Positions 44,946-58,845 of a DNA stretch of 64,000 nt are shown in pieces. Within the stretch, counting starts at the first letter, position 1. Each line of letters begins with the position of its first letter. Both the position numbers and the translations under genes were made by a program. The notes under the pieces were generated by a model. That model worked only from the letters and a program-made list of their open reading frames with translations. It made no database searches and was not told the origin of the DNA. This DNA is from Rhizobiales bacterium 62-47 (GTDB lineage Bacteria > Pseudomonadota > Alphaproteobacteria > Rhizobiales > Xanthobacteraceae), in assembly GCA_001899255.1 (NCBI GenBank), contig MKVX01000008.1, forward strand, positions 62,001 to 126,000, given 5' to 3'.

Positions 44946-45078
44946 GCGTTGATGTTGTCGATTGAAGGCATGGCTTAGGGCAATCAACCCCAATATCCAT
45001 CGTCATTGCGAAGAGCGAAGCGAAGAAGTCTTCTCGTGTGATTGGATTGGTTCGCGGAACCTCGGCTCGGACGGCGCA

Positions 45079-48917
<3,839 letters not shown>

Positions 48918-48926
48918 GCGAAGGTC

Positions 48927-49823
48927 CTATCCGAGACCCATTTTCTTGAAGGCCTTGCTCATCCAAGACCCCTTGTTCTCGCTCGGCTCGAGACCGCCCG
49001 ACTTTACAAGATTGTAGGCGTCTTTGTACCAGCGGCTGTCAGGAAAGTTGTGGCCAAGAATGGCGGCCGCGGTTTGCGCCTCGCCGACGATGCCGATGGC
49101 CATATAGGCCTCGGTCAGCCGCGCCAGCGCTTCCTCGACGTGCCGCGTCGTCTGGTAGCGCGTCACCACCGTCTTGAATCGGTTGATGGCGCCGCTGAAA
49201 TCGCGCTTTTCCATGTAATAGCGGCCAATGCTCATTTCCTTGGCGGCGAGCTGATCGCGCGCGCCTTCGAGCTTCTTCTTGGCGCTGAGGGCATATTCCG
49301 AATTCGGATATTTGCGGATCACCTCTTCGAGCGCCGCGATAGCCTTTTCGGTGCGGCCCTGGTCGCGGGAGATATCCGGAATCTGATCGTATTGCGCCGC
49401 CGCGATCAGATACTGCGCATAGGCGGCATCGGGGCTGCCCGGATGCAGCGTGACGTAGCGCGTCGCCGCGCCGATGGTGCTGTCGTAATCGCCCGCGTTG
49501 TAATAGGAATAGGCCGACATCAGCAGCGACTTGCGCGCCCAATCGGAATAGGGATGCTGGCGATCGACCTCCTCGAATTTCTTCGAGGCGGCCTTCGGAT
49601 CCTTCTCGTGATTCATCAGGTACAAGCCCTCATTGTAGAGCTTGTCCGCCGGTTCATCGACGAAGGTGTCGTCCTTGGACTTGAACTTGTCCCAGAAATC
49701 GCCGGCGCTGCTACAGCCGCCCAGCGACGCAGTCATCGCCAGCAAGGCAGCCGCGAGCCAAAGCTGCCGGCCCAGGCGATGCCGAGTTGCATTCAATGTC
49801 ATATCGCGAGGATCGACCGTCAT
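48927..49823 (-). CDS. bamD: Outer membrane assembly lipoprotein BamD
   Basis: 298 residues. A signal peptide ends in the lipobox LGGC with Cys37; several TPR units follow (about 50-280), matching BamD/ComL. It is an essential part of the BAM complex that inserts outer membrane proteins. The start at 49823 or the in-frame ATG seven codons later both keep the lipobox; neither has a strong RBS. Confidence 0.93.
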   Translation of the reverse strand: MTVDPRDMTLNATRHRLGRQLWLAAALLAMTASLGGCSSAGDFWDKFKSKDDTFVDEPADKLYNEGLYLMNHEKDPKAASKKFEEVDRQHPYSDWARKSLLMSAYSYYNAGDYDSTIGAATRYVTLHPGSPDAAYAQYLIAAAQYDQIPDISRDQGRTEKAIAALEEVIRKYPNSEYALSAKKKLEGARDQLAAKEMSIGRYYMEKRDFSGAINRFKTVVTRYQTTRHVEEALARLTEAYMAIGIVGEAQTAAAILGHNFPDSRWYKDAYNLVKSGGLEPSENKGSWMSKAFKKMGLG

Positions 49824-50142
49824 TCACTGTGCCGCCATACGTTAAAACCTGACGTCCCTCATGCCATACCGGTGGGCCTTCGAACCGGCAACATTGCCGC
49901 CGCCGCCGTCCACACAACACAGCCTGTGCCGTGGCGCCTGCCATGCGACGCGCCTCTGTATCCGAAAAACAGCTTTTCACCAATCGGATACGTAGCCATT
50001 CCGCCCGGATTAAGGCGAATTGCATACGCTTTCGATGCCCTATCGGAGTGAGTCCGGCCCTCGCCTGCAATGGACGGCATGAGGCAGGGGGAAAAACACG
50101 ACGGAACTTTATGCCAAGCCTGCCGCGCGGATCGGTGTCGCG
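49824..50142. other. Gene-free gap bamD-lpxC
   Basis: 319 bp without a supported gene. It should carry the bamD promoter and the end of the lpxC transcript; no clear terminator seen. Confidence 0.5.
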
Positions 50143-51099
50143 TCAGGACACATCCGGACTGTAGGCCGGGGCCACCATCCCACCGACCATGCCGCCGACG
50201 GCTTCGGCAACGCGAGGACGACGCACACGCTCGCCTTCTACCGTCCGCCAGGCGCTGCGATCGTTCATCAGCGCGGTGAGCAATGCGTGATTGACCTTAT
50301 GTCCGCCGCGCAGCGAGCGGAACGCCGCCAGCAGCGGCAAACCGGCAAGGGCGAGATCGCCGATCACGTCGAGCACCTTGTGGCGGGCGCATTCGTCGGC
50401 GTAGCGCAGGCCCTCGGAATTCAGCAGCCGCTCATCGTCGAATACCACCGAGTTCTCGAACGAGGCGCCGAGCGCGAAGCCGGCCTTCCACAGCTTGGCG
50501 ACGTCGCTGACGCAACCAAACGTGCGCGCGCGGCTGACATCCCGGCGGAAAGCTTCGGGGTTGAGATCGAGCGAGAAATTCTGATGGCCGATCGCCGGAT
50601 TGGTGAAATCGATTTCGGCTTCGACCCGGAAACCATCGGCCCAGGGGCGGAGTTCGGCAAAGCTTTCGCCGATGCGGACCTGGACAGGCTTCAAAACCTG
50701 GATAAAGCGTCGCGGTGCGCTCTGCTCCATCGTTCCAGCCTGATCGATGGCGGCGACGAACGCTGCCGCGCTGCCATCCATGATCGGCACTTCCGGACCG
50801 TCGAGTTCGACGGTGGCGTTATCGATGCCCATGCCGCGCAACGCGGCCAGCACATGCTCGGCGGTGGACACCACCGGCCCTTCGCGATCGCCGAGAACCG
50901 TGGCGAAAGCGGTGGCCGTCACGGCCTTGGCGGTTGCCCGCACCTCGCGGTCGGAACCATCCGGATTGGCCCGGACAAAAACAAAGCCCGCATCCACCGG
51001 AGCAGGCCCAAGAGTCAGATTAACAGTGACGCCCGAATGAACGCCGACACCAGTCACAGTGGCTTGCGACCGAAGCGTTGTTTGCCGGCTGAATTTCAT
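50143..51099 (-). CDS. lpxC: UDP-3-O-acyl-N-acetylglucosamine deacetylase
   Basis: 318 residues from the ATG at 51099. The zinc ligands correspond to His82 (STAEH), His240 and Asp244 (HKVLDVIGD). It deacetylates UDP-3-acyl-GlcNAc, the committed step of lipid A synthesis. It follows ftsZ in the cluster, as in most proteobacteria. A C-terminal tail of about 20 residues is Gly/Val-rich. Confidence 0.96.
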   Translation of the reverse strand: MKFSRQTTLRSQATVTGVGVHSGVTVNLTLGPAPVDAGFVFVRANPDGSDREVRATAKAVTATAFATVLGDREGPVVSTAEHVLAALRGMGIDNATVELDGPEVPIMDGSAAAFVAAIDQAGTMEQSAPRRFIQVLKPVQVRIGESFAELRPWADGFRVEAEIDFTNPAIGHQNFSLDLNPEAFRRDVSRARTFGCVSDVAKLWKAGFALGASFENSVVFDDERLLNSEGLRYADECARHKVLDVIGDLALAGLPLLAAFRSLRGGHKVNHALLTALMNDRSAWRTVEGERVRRPRVAEAVGGMVGGMVAPAYSPDVS

Positions 51100-51439
51100 A
51101 CCAGAAGTGCCCACTACTGACCCACCCAACTCAAATCACGCAAGAAGAACGGCGACTCGATTCAGGTGTCCCCAAGTCATTGCAAACAATAGCTCTTGCC
51201 ACAAAGACCGCCAACTCACGCTTTTTTACGGATTGTTACCCGGTTTCGCCGCATTCACGCCGCGCGTTAACCAAATTTGGCCGAGAATTCAACAGCGAAA
51301 TGAATTGACTGAGCAACATTGAATAGAATTGAACGATTAATATCAACTACTTAACAAAATACCCCGATTTGGAACCCGGCACAGAAAAATCCCGGCGCGA
51401 AGGCCGGGATTTAACATTGTCATCGACTGTAACAATCGA
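51100..51439. other. AT-rich gap between ftsZ and lpxC
   Basis: 340 bp without a gene. It contains the ftsZ terminator at its right end and an AT-rich stretch (about 51170-51360) that should carry the lpxC promoter. Confidence 0.5.
51387..51412 (-). terminator. ftsZ terminator
   Basis: A perfect 10-bp stem (AAATCCCGGC with GCCGGGATTT), a 6-nt loop and a TTTTTC run on the minus strand, 27 bp after the ftsZ stop. Confidence 0.9.
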
Positions 51440-53212
51440 TCAGTTCGACTGTCGGCGCAAGAATGCCGGGATATCGAGGTGGTCGTCGCCCTGTGCGGCC
51501 GGTGCCGGCGCCGGGCGACCGTGGGAATCGAGTCCCTGCGGTGCCGGACGGCGCGCATATTCCGATACCGGGTCATGGGTCGCCATCTGCTGGGCGACGC
51601 TGCGTTGCGGCTTGCGCTCCGGCAGCGGCGGCATCTGGGACATGGCCGGACCGGCGGCGCGGGCTGCGATCGGCGGCTCGCTCTCCTCGTCGCGACGGCC
51701 GAGGCCGACATTCGCCAGCCGCTGCAGCAGCGACAGCCGGGTCTTCTGCGGTTGATCCTCGTCGACTTCGCCGCGCGCTTGGCGGATTTCCGCCTGCGCC
51801 GGCATCGGCAGCTCTTCGAAATTCGGCATGCGCGGCGCGCGCAGCGGAGCACGCTCCGCAGCCTGCGGAATGAAGGTCGCCGGCGGTGTCGTATCGTGCA
51901 CGTCCGGACGGGCGGGTTCGAGGTCGGGGAACAGCGACGGCTTCTGCGCAATCGGGCGCACCGTCACGTCACCATAAGCAGTGGTCTGCATGGGCACGGG
52001 CGCGGGAGGCTGCATCGGCTCCGGAGCAACGGCGGCGGCAATCGCCGCCAGCGCCACGCGATCAACATTCTGCGCAACCGGACGCTGCGGCGCCGTGGCG
52101 GGACGTGCCGCTTCTGACTTCATCTGCGTTGCAGCGGCAGCGCGCTGACGCGCGGCGAGATCGGCCAGGCGGCCATCGTTGGTCTGTGCCGGAGCGACCG
52201 CGGCACCGTTGGCGCCAGCGGCGGCGGCGGCATTGCGCGCAAGCTGCGCCTGTTCGATGCCGGTGGCGACCACCGACACGCGGATGACGCCATCGAGCGA
52301 CTCGTCGAACGTCGCGCCGACGATGATGTTGGCATCGTGGTCGACCTCTTCGCGGATGCGGGTCGCGGCTTCGTCTACCTCGAACAGCGTCATGTCCTTG
52401 CCGCCGGTGATCGAGATCAGCAGGCCCTTGGCGCCCTTCATCGAGGAATCGTCGATCAGCGGATTGGCGATAGCGGCTTCCGCCGCGGTCAACGCCCGCT
52501 TCTCGCCGGAAGATTCGCCGGTACCCATCATCGCCTTGCCCATTTCGCGCATGACGGCGCGCACGTCGGCGAAGTCGAGGTTGATGAGGCCTTCCTTGAC
52601 CATCAGGTCGGTGATGCAGGCGACGCCGGAATACAGCACCTGGTCGGCCATCGCGAACGCATCCGCGAACGTCGTCTTTTCATTGGCGACCCGGAACAGA
52701 TTCTGGTTCGGGATGATCAGCAGCGTGTCGACCACCTTGTGCAGCTCGGTGATGCCGGCTTCCGCCGTGCGCATCCGGCGCTGGCCTTCGAAGTGGAACG
52801 GCTTGGTCACCACGCCGACGGTGAGGATGCCGAGATCGCGCGCGGTGCGCGCAATCACCGGCGCCGCGCCGGTGCCGGTGCCGCCGCCCATGCCGGCGGT
52901 GACGAACACCATGTTGGCGCCTGCGAGATGATCGCGGATTTCATCGATCACTTCCTGCGCCGCCGCCGCGCCGACATCCGGCTGCGAACCAGCGCCGAGG
53001 CCCTGCGTCACTTCGGTGCCCATCTGCACGATGCGCTGCGCCTTGCTCATGGTGAGCGCCTGCGCGTCGGTGTTGGCGACAACGAAGTCGACCCCTTCAA
53101 GGCCGGCGGTGATCATGTTGTTGACGGCATTGCCGCCAGCGCCGCCGACGCCGAACACGGTGATCCGCGGCTTCAGCTCGCGAATATCAGGGACGTTGAG
53201 ATTGATGGTCAT
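51440..53212 (-). CDS. ftsZ: Cell division GTPase FtsZ
   Basis: 590 residues, longer than the 380-500 usual elsewhere but typical of Rhizobiales because of a long Ala/Pro/Gln linker (about 320-575). GGGTGTG (108-114) is the GTP-binding tubulin signature; VANTDAQAL precedes it. The C-terminal DIPAFLRRQ is the conserved peptide that binds FtsA and other partners. It polymerises at midcell. It ends the ftsQ-ftsA-ftsZ run. Confidence 0.97.
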   Translation of the reverse strand: MTINLNVPDIRELKPRITVFGVGGAGGNAVNNMITAGLEGVDFVVANTDAQALTMSKAQRIVQMGTEVTQGLGAGSQPDVGAAAAQEVIDEIRDHLAGANMVFVTAGMGGGTGTGAAPVIARTARDLGILTVGVVTKPFHFEGQRRMRTAEAGITELHKVVDTLLIIPNQNLFRVANEKTTFADAFAMADQVLYSGVACITDLMVKEGLINLDFADVRAVMREMGKAMMGTGESSGEKRALTAAEAAIANPLIDDSSMKGAKGLLISITGGKDMTLFEVDEAATRIREEVDHDANIIVGATFDESLDGVIRVSVVATGIEQAQLARNAAAAAGANGAAVAPAQTNDGRLADLAARQRAAAATQMKSEAARPATAPQRPVAQNVDRVALAAIAAAVAPEPMQPPAPVPMQTTAYGDVTVRPIAQKPSLFPDLEPARPDVHDTTPPATFIPQAAERAPLRAPRMPNFEELPMPAQAEIRQARGEVDEDQPQKTRLSLLQRLANVGLGRRDEESEPPIAARAAGPAMSQMPPLPERKPQRSVAQQMATHDPVSEYARRPAPQGLDSHGRPAPAPAAQGDDHLDIPAFLRRQSN

Positions 53213-53302
53213 GGGTGCCTCTCGATTACGCGCGCTTTGGTTCGTTGTGCCCCCGGCCGATCACCGGAGAAGTGGATGAAATTGGTCTGCAACGGAAGAT
53301 CA

Positions 53303-54625
53303 TCAGAAGCCCTCGCGGAGCCATCGTCCGACCTTTCCGAAATAGTTGTCCGTTCCAGTTCTGAGTTGCCGCGTGTGCCGCGGTTCGACGTGCTCAAGGT
53401 GAGCGAATTGCGGATAGACCAGCAGTCCGGACGGGACCGCGAAGGACGCGCCCTTGGCCTCGCTCGGCAAACGCCCGAAGCCGAGCGGGCGGCCGATGCG
53501 CACCGAGCGGCCGAGAATGCGGCTCGCCAATTCCGGCACGCCGGTGAGTTGCGATGCGCCGCCGCTGAGAACGACGCGCGCGCGAGGCTCGGCGGCGAAC
53601 GGCGAATCCTTCAGCCGATCCCTCACCATCTCAAAAATCTCCTCGACGCGTTGACGGACGATATTGGCGATCGTGGCGCGGGATACGATCTGCGGAAAAT
53701 CCTGCTCGTCCTCACCGGCCGTCGGCACGGACATCAGTTCGCGCGCGTCGGAACCACCGGTTAACACCGTGCCATATAACGTCTTGATTCGCTCGGCATC
53801 CGCAATGCACGCACCCAGTCCGCGCGCGAGATCCATCGTCACGTGTTGCCCGCCGAGCGCAAATCCGCTCGCATGCACGAAGCGGCCGCCGGAATAGATC
53901 GCCATCGTCGTGGTGCCGGCGCCCATTTCGACAACGGCGGCGCCGAGATCGATTTCATCGTCGGTCAGCGTCGCCAGACCCGCGGCATAGGGACCGGCAA
54001 CCATCGCTTCCACATTGAGATGGCAGCGCTCGACCACCAGCATGAGGTTTCTGGCCACCGTCGCATCCGAGGTGACGACGTTCATGTCGACGCCGAACTG
54101 CCGCGCCACCATGCCGCGCGGATCGCGGATGCCCTTGACGCCGTCGAGCGCGTAGCCGACCGGCAGTGCGTGCAACACCGTGCGCCCGGCCGCCGTCGCA
54201 TGGCGCATGCCGGTGCTGGTGACGCGGACCACATCGCTGGGAGTCACCGCGCCGCCGCGAATATCCGAACAGGCTTCGATCAACTGTCCCTGCAAGCGGC
54301 CCGCGGACACCGACAGCAATACGGCCTCGACGCGGACCTTGGCCATGCGTTCGGCCAGCGCCACGGCGTGCCGCACGGCCTGTTCGCACTCCGTCATGTC
54401 GACGACCGCGCCGGCTTTGACGCCGCGCGACTGGATATGGCTGTAGCCGATCAGTTCCGCGGTGTGGCTGCGGCCACGCAGCGCATCATTGGGCGCGCAC
54501 GGCTTCAGCCGCGCGATCAGGCAGGCAATCTTGCTGGTCCCGATGTCGAGCGAGGCCACCAGCGCCGTGCGGTTCTGCGGCATCTGGCGCGTCTTCGGCG
54601 TCTGGGTACGGTCAAGGCTACTCAT
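53303..54625 (-). CDS. ftsA: Cell division protein FtsA
   Basis: 440 residues of the actin-like fold. It contains the phosphate-1 element SLDIGTSKIACLIA near 25-38, the GGQHVTMDLA region and VVLSGGASQLTGV (ATP-binding). The end WLREGF is part of the membrane-targeting helix. It tethers FtsZ to the membrane. Its start overlaps the ftsQ stop by 4 nt. Confidence 0.96.
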   Translation of the reverse strand: MSSLDRTQTPKTRQMPQNRTALVASLDIGTSKIACLIARLKPCAPNDALRGRSHTAELIGYSHIQSRGVKAGAVVDMTECEQAVRHAVALAERMAKVRVEAVLLSVSAGRLQGQLIEACSDIRGGAVTPSDVVRVTSTGMRHATAAGRTVLHALPVGYALDGVKGIRDPRGMVARQFGVDMNVVTSDATVARNLMLVVERCHLNVEAMVAGPYAAGLATLTDDEIDLGAAVVEMGAGTTTMAIYSGGRFVHASGFALGGQHVTMDLARGLGACIADAERIKTLYGTVLTGGSDARELMSVPTAGEDEQDFPQIVSRATIANIVRQRVEEIFEMVRDRLKDSPFAAEPRARVVLSGGASQLTGVPELASRILGRSVRIGRPLGFGRLPSEAKGASFAVPSGLLVYPQFAHLEHVEPRHTRQLRTGTDNYFGKVGRWLREGF

Positions 54626-55581
54626 GCGTCGCCGGCCTTACGTTTGGTCTTCTTGTCCTTGAACAATTCCTCGCGCGCCTTGGCGGCATCCTCCGACAGG
54701 CGCACGATCACCCGGTCCGGCAGCCGCGCATCGACCGCCGTGATATCGCGAGTGAACAACTTGTCTTCCTTGTCGAGCTTCGACAGCATCGCCAGCGCAC
54801 GACCGACATCCTGCTCCGGCAAACGGATATCCAGGCCGTTCTTCAGCCGCAGATTCCAGCGCCGTTCGCCGACGAACACCGCCGCGCGCACCAGCGGCTG
54901 CACCTGCGGATAGCGATCGAGCAAGGCGAGGAAATCCTTCGCGCGGGTTTCGGCGCCCTTGCCGACGATCAGCGGCAGGCTAGCGAAGCGCTTGGCGACG
55001 TAAGACTCCAGCACCGCGCCATCTTCGGCGATCACCGACACGCGGCCGTCTTCCTGCCACAGCGCGAACGGCTGGCGCTCGGTGATGTCGATCTGCAGGC
55101 TGCCGGGGTAGAACTTCAGCACCGTGGCGTCGGCGATCCACGGGCTCGCCATCAGTTTGTCGCGCACCACAGCCGCATCGAGGAACAGCAGCGAGGAGCG
55201 GCCGTTGACGCCGCCGATCGCCAGGATTTCATCCTGCGTCAATTGCTTGCGGCCATTGATCGCGACACCGACGATACGGAAGCCCACGGCATTGGCGACA
55301 GCGTTGCGCGCATCGCTCAGCGCGGTGGTGACTTCGGTCATGTGACCGCCCTTGACGACACCGAAACCGGCGCTGCCCGCGAGCAGCAAGACGGTTGCGG
55401 CGATGCCGGCGCGCCGCGGCGCGTGGCGTTCAATCAGGCGGATCAGGCGATGCTGGCTGCTGGTGCGCGTCACGCGGCGCGGCGCCCGGCGCTGCCATCG
55501 TGCCGCCAACCACTCGCGCAGCAAAATCGCCGCGCCAAGGGCAGCGGCTTTCAGATCAGCTTGGGGCCTCGGCAGTCTCAT
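54622..55581 (-). CDS. ftsQ: Cell division protein FtsQ
   Basis: 319 residues from the ATG at 55581, which overlaps the ddlB stop (ATGA). A basic cytoplasmic head (1-60), one membrane segment (about 62-82), a POTRA domain with VVGVAINGRKQLTQDEIL-like beginning and a FtsQ domain follow. It connects to FtsB/FtsL at the divisome. Confidence 0.92.
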   Translation of the reverse strand: MRLPRPQADLKAAALGAAILLREWLAARWQRRAPRRVTRTSSQHRLIRLIERHAPRRAGIAATVLLLAGSAGFGVVKGGHMTEVTTALSDARNAVANAVGFRIVGVAINGRKQLTQDEILAIGGVNGRSSLLFLDAAVVRDKLMASPWIADATVLKFYPGSLQIDITERQPFALWQEDGRVSVIAEDGAVLESYVAKRFASLPLIVGKGAETRAKDFLALLDRYPQVQPLVRAAVFVGERRWNLRLKNGLDIRLPEQDVGRALAMLSKLDKEDKLFTRDITAVDARLPDRVIVRLSEDAAKAREELFKDKKTKRKAGDA

Positions 55582-56504
55582 CGACCGAGCGAGGCGTCCT
55601 CCACCATCCATTGCACGAGCTCGTCAAATGTTATGCCCGCATGCGCTGCGAGCTCTGGCACAAGTGACGTCTCGGTCATGCCGGGCTGGGTATTGACCTC
55701 GAGACAAACCAGTCCCTTGGTTCCCTCGATGCGATCGTCGTAGCGGAAATCCGCCCGGCTCACGCCCCGGCAGCCGAGCGCAACATGCGCCGCCAGCGTT
55801 AACCTTCGGACTTCCTGGTAAACAAATGGTAAAATCATTGCAGGCAGGATGTGTTTTGACGCGCCCGGTGAATACTTTGCCTCGTAATCGTAAAACCGGA
55901 CCGTCGGAACGATCTCGATGACGCCGGTCGCCTCCCCCTTGAAGACGGCGCAGGTCAGCTCCTTGCCGGCGATGTATTTCTCAACCAGAAGTTGATCGCC
56001 GTACGGCCAGTCGTCCCGAAACAACTCCTGCGGCGGATGGGCATGCGCCTCGGTGACGATGAAGACGCCGACGCTGGAGCCATCCGCCACCGGCTTGATG
56101 ACGTAGGGCGGCTCCATCACGTGCTTCTTGGCGATTTCGGCGCGCGACAGCGTCAGGCCCGCAGCGACCGGAATGCCCGCCGTCGCCATCACCGTCTTGG
56201 CGAGATCCTTTTGCATCGCCAACGACGACGCCAGCACGCCGGAATGGCTGTAGGGAATGCCCAGCGTTTCGAGCACGCCCTGAATGGTGCCGTCTTCGCC
56301 CGGCCGCCCGTGTAACATCACCAGCGCCGCGTCCGGCTTCAGCGCATCGAGCACGGTTGCGATGTCGCGTTTCACATCGATGCGGGTGACGCGATATCCG
56401 CGCCGCTCCAGCGCGTCGGCGCAGGCCTTGCCCGAGCGCAAGCTGACCTCACGTTCCGACGACCAGCCGCCCAGCAAAACCGCAACGTGTTTGAATTTGC
56501 TCAT
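55578..56504 (-). CDS. ddlB: D-alanine-D-alanine ligase
   Basis: 308 residues from the ATG at 56504. The N-terminal VAVLLGGWSSEREVSLRSG and the ATP-grasp elements (YVIKPVADGSSVGV, GVSRADFRYD, EVNTQPGMT) match Ddl. It makes the D-Ala-D-Ala of peptidoglycan. The upstream reading to 56603 is not conserved. Confidence 0.95.
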   Translation of the reverse strand: MSKFKHVAVLLGGWSSEREVSLRSGKACADALERRGYRVTRIDVKRDIATVLDALKPDAALVMLHGRPGEDGTIQGVLETLGIPYSHSGVLASSLAMQKDLAKTVMATAGIPVAAGLTLSRAEIAKKHVMEPPYVIKPVADGSSVGVFIVTEAHAHPPQELFRDDWPYGDQLLVEKYIAGKELTCAVFKGEATGVIEIVPTVRFYDYEAKYSPGASKHILPAMILPFVYQEVRRLTLAAHVALGCRGVSRADFRYDDRIEGTKGLVCLEVNTQPGMTETSLVPELAAHAGITFDELVQWMVEDASLGR

Positions 56505-56632
56505 CGCCTGCCCTTCTTGCTTCGCTCTAACTACGCTGATTTGCGCCGATGACCAAGCACGCGCGATCGCGTTAATGTGGCGCGCGGCGCGAGGCCGAAT
56601 CAAATTGCCGCCGTCAACAGAAGGTCACTTTG

Positions 56633-57406
56633 ATGATCCGAGCCTGGCTCGACATGTCACCCGCCGGCATCTTCCTGTCGCTCATCGTCCTGAATTTCGG
56701 CATGGTGCTGCTGCTTGCCACGCTTGCTTTCCGCTCGCCGCTGGTTCGCCCGCTGCAGTCGCTGAACGGCGTCGTCGCGCCATTCTTCAATGCGGTGGCC
56801 ATCCTGTTCGCGCTCTTGGTCGGCTTCCTGGCCAACGACGTCAGCGATCGCGGCCGACAGGCGTTGCGCACCGTGCAGGCCGAAGCCGGCGAGTTGCGCA
56901 ACATCCATACGCTGAGCATCGCTTCGGCCTCGGACATGCACAGCATTCGCATCGCGCTGAAGGCGTACATCAGCGCTGTCGTGACCGATGAGTGGCCGGC
57001 TATGGACGCCCTGCGCCCGTCGCCGTCCACCGCGACGGCCTATGATGAATTGTTGCGCGAAGTCAGCCAGCCATCGCTGTCGCGCGCCTCGGGACAGGCC
57101 GCGCATGCGGCGTTGCTCAACGCCACCGTGCGCGCCGGCACCGCCCGCAATGTCCGGCTGTCGCTGGCCTCCGATCACACCAACGATCTGAAATGGCTGG
57201 TGGTGATCGCGCTCGGCCTGTTCACGCAAGTCGCTATCGGCCTCGTGCATCTCGAAAAGCCGCGCGCCTTCGTCGCCTCGCTGGTGGTGTTCGCCGGCGC
57301 CGTCGTCATGACGCTCGGCATCATCGCGCTGCAGGAATATCCCTTCGAGGGCGCCTTCCAGGTGTCGCCGGCACCGATCGCGGCGCTGCAATCGCTCAGC
57401 GATTGA
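56633..57406 (+). CDS. DUF4239 (bestrophin-like) membrane protein
   Basis: 257 residues from the ATG at 56633 (AAGGTC upstream). Two N-terminal membrane segments (about 12-31 and 47-68), a helical cytoplasmic stretch with many Ala/Arg, and two C-terminal segments form the DUF4239 layout. The function is unknown. It lies on the opposite strand inside the division/cell-wall cluster, between ddlB and murB, so it must be transcribed independently. Confidence 0.75.
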   Translation: MIRAWLDMSPAGIFLSLIVLNFGMVLLLATLAFRSPLVRPLQSLNGVVAPFFNAVAILFALLVGFLANDVSDRGRQALRTVQAEAGELRNIHTLSIASASDMHSIRIALKAYISAVVTDEWPAMDALRPSPSTATAYDELLREVSQPSLSRASGQAAHAALLNATVRAGTARNVRLSLASDHTNDLKWLVVIALGLFTQVAIGLVHLEKPRAFVASLVVFAGAVVMTLGIIALQEYPFEGAFQVSPAPIAALQSLSD

Positions 57407-57429
57407 CCGCCGCAACGCGGGTCGTTCGG

Positions 57430-58350
57430 CTAGCGCTTCTCGATGCCGATCCGCTTGATTTCCCAGTGCAGATCGATTCCGGAATGCGCCTTGACCCGCG
57501 CCCGCACGGTTTCGCCCAGCGTCTCGATATCGTGCGCGGTCGCCTCGCCGGTGTTGATGAGAAAATTGCAGTGCATCTCCGACACCTGCGCGCCGCCGAC
57601 GCGCAGACCACGGCAACCGGCCGCGTCGATCAGTTTCCACGCGCTGTGGCCCGGCGGATTCTTGAAGGTCGAACCGCCAGTCTTTTCGCGGATCGGCTGG
57701 GCCGTCTCGCGATGTGCCTGCACCGCATCCATGCGCGCGCGAATGGTTGCCGGATCGGCAACGACACCGCGAAACCGTGCCGACGTAAAAATCACCGACG
57801 GATAGATGCCACTGTTGCGATATTCGAATTTCATGCCGGCATTGTCGAAACGATGTTTGGTGCCGTCACGTCCGATTGCCGTTGCCTCGATCAGCACGTC
57901 CTTGGTCTCGCCGCCATTGGCTCCGGCGTTCATGCGCAGCGCGCCGCCGATGGTGCCGGGAATGCCGAACAGGAATTCGAGGCCGCTGATATTCGCCGCC
58001 GCCGCTGTTTCCGCGACGCGCTTGTCAAGCGCGGCCGCGCCTGCGGTCACGATGTCACCCTCGGCGCGCGTCTCGCCGAAACCGCGCGGCGACAGGCGAA
58101 TGACGACGCCGGGCAAGCCGCCATCGCGAACGATGAGATTGGAGCCAACACCGACGCAATAGATCGGAATGTCGCCGCGCAGATGGCGCAGGAAATGCGC
58201 GAGGTCTTCTTCATCGGCCGGCGTGAACAACACCTGCGCCGGACCGCCGACGCGAAACCACGTCAGCGGCGCCAGCGATTCATTCGCCAATAGCCGCCCG
58301 CGCAAGTTCGGCATCGCGGCTTTCAGTTCGGAGGTGATATCTGCGAACAT
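57430..58350 (-). CDS. murB: UDP-N-acetylenolpyruvoylglucosamine reductase
   Basis: 306 residues from the ATG at 58350 (overlaps the TGA of the DUF6653 gene). The FAD-binding domain contains [26 protein letters not shown] and [16 protein letters not shown], and the C-terminal [10 protein letters not shown] has the catalytic Ser region. It makes UDP-MurNAc. Confidence 0.95.
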   Translation of the reverse strand: MFADITSELKAAMPNLRGRLLANESLAPLTWFRVGGPAQVLFTPADEEDLAHFLRHLRGDIPIYCVGVGSNLIVRDGGLPGVVIRLSPRGFGETRAEGDIVTAGAAALDKRVAETAAAANISGLEFLFGIPGTIGGALRMNAGANGGETKDVLIEATAIGRDGTKHRFDNAGMKFEYRNSGIYPSVIFTSARFRGVVADPATIRARMDAVQAHRETAQPIREKTGGSTFKNPPGHSAWKLIDAAGCRGLRVGGAQVSEMHCNFLINTGEATAHDIETLGETVRARVKAHSGIDLHWEIKRIGIEKR

Positions 58351-58829
58351 CAATACAACCAGGATCGATACTCAGGATTCGCATCCTTCATATCTTCGAA
58401 CAGCCAGACCATGCGATCCACAAACCATGTTTTGGCCAGCATCACCAGCGCCATGCTGAGAAACGCGCTAACGGCATCACGCGTCACGAACGCCCAGATC
58501 AGCGAGAGAGATGCAGCAGCAGCAATCGCGGCCGCAACCCGTGGGACAATGCCATGTTGCGCGGGGACTTCATTGCGCTTGAGGGAAACCCAGATGCGTT
58601 CGCCAAGCACCGCCTTGGACGCCCAATTGTCGGTCGAGTCCGGCGGTGGAAAGATGCGCGGATTCACCACCAGCCAGACGACGACCGCCGCGACCGGCGC
58701 AAGCGCCCACCAGCCGATCCAGTAGAAACTCCAGACGGCGACGACCAGCAGCGGAAATGCCGCGTAGCGCGTCCACACGCTCCACGGGTTGGCATGCCGC
58801 CGCCACGTTTCGTCGCTGAGAACGGCCAT
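58350..58829 (-). CDS. DUF6653 family membrane protein
   Basis: 159 residues. [16 protein letters not shown] and [10 protein letters not shown] are, from memory, DUF6653 features. Four hydrophobic segments (about 23-40, 41-58, 98-115, 117-134) suggest a membrane protein. It is co-translated with murB (TGATG) and follows murC by 16 bp, so it is embedded in the murC-murB operon although not part of the usual cluster. Confidence 0.75.
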   Translation of the reverse strand: MAVLSDETWRRHANPWSVWTRYAAFPLLVVAVWSFYWIGWWALAPVAAVVVWLVVNPRIFPPPDSTDNWASKAVLGERIWVSLKRNEVPAQHGIVPRVAAAIAAAASLSLIWAFVTRDAVSAFLSMALVMLAKTWFVDRMVWLFEDMKDANPEYRSWLY

Positions 58830-58845
58830 CTTCAGCCTCCACGAA

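Larger units (their letters stand above)
43882..45078. other. Gene-free repeat-rich region
   Basis: About 1.2 kb between the Bcr/CflA gene and ligA with no supported gene. The left half (43930-44470) is GC-rich without an open frame that resembles a protein. The right half carries inverted and dispersed repeats (44513-44945) and, near 45001, a CGTCATTGCGAAGAGCGAAG element of the kind spread through related genomes. Confidence 0.65.
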
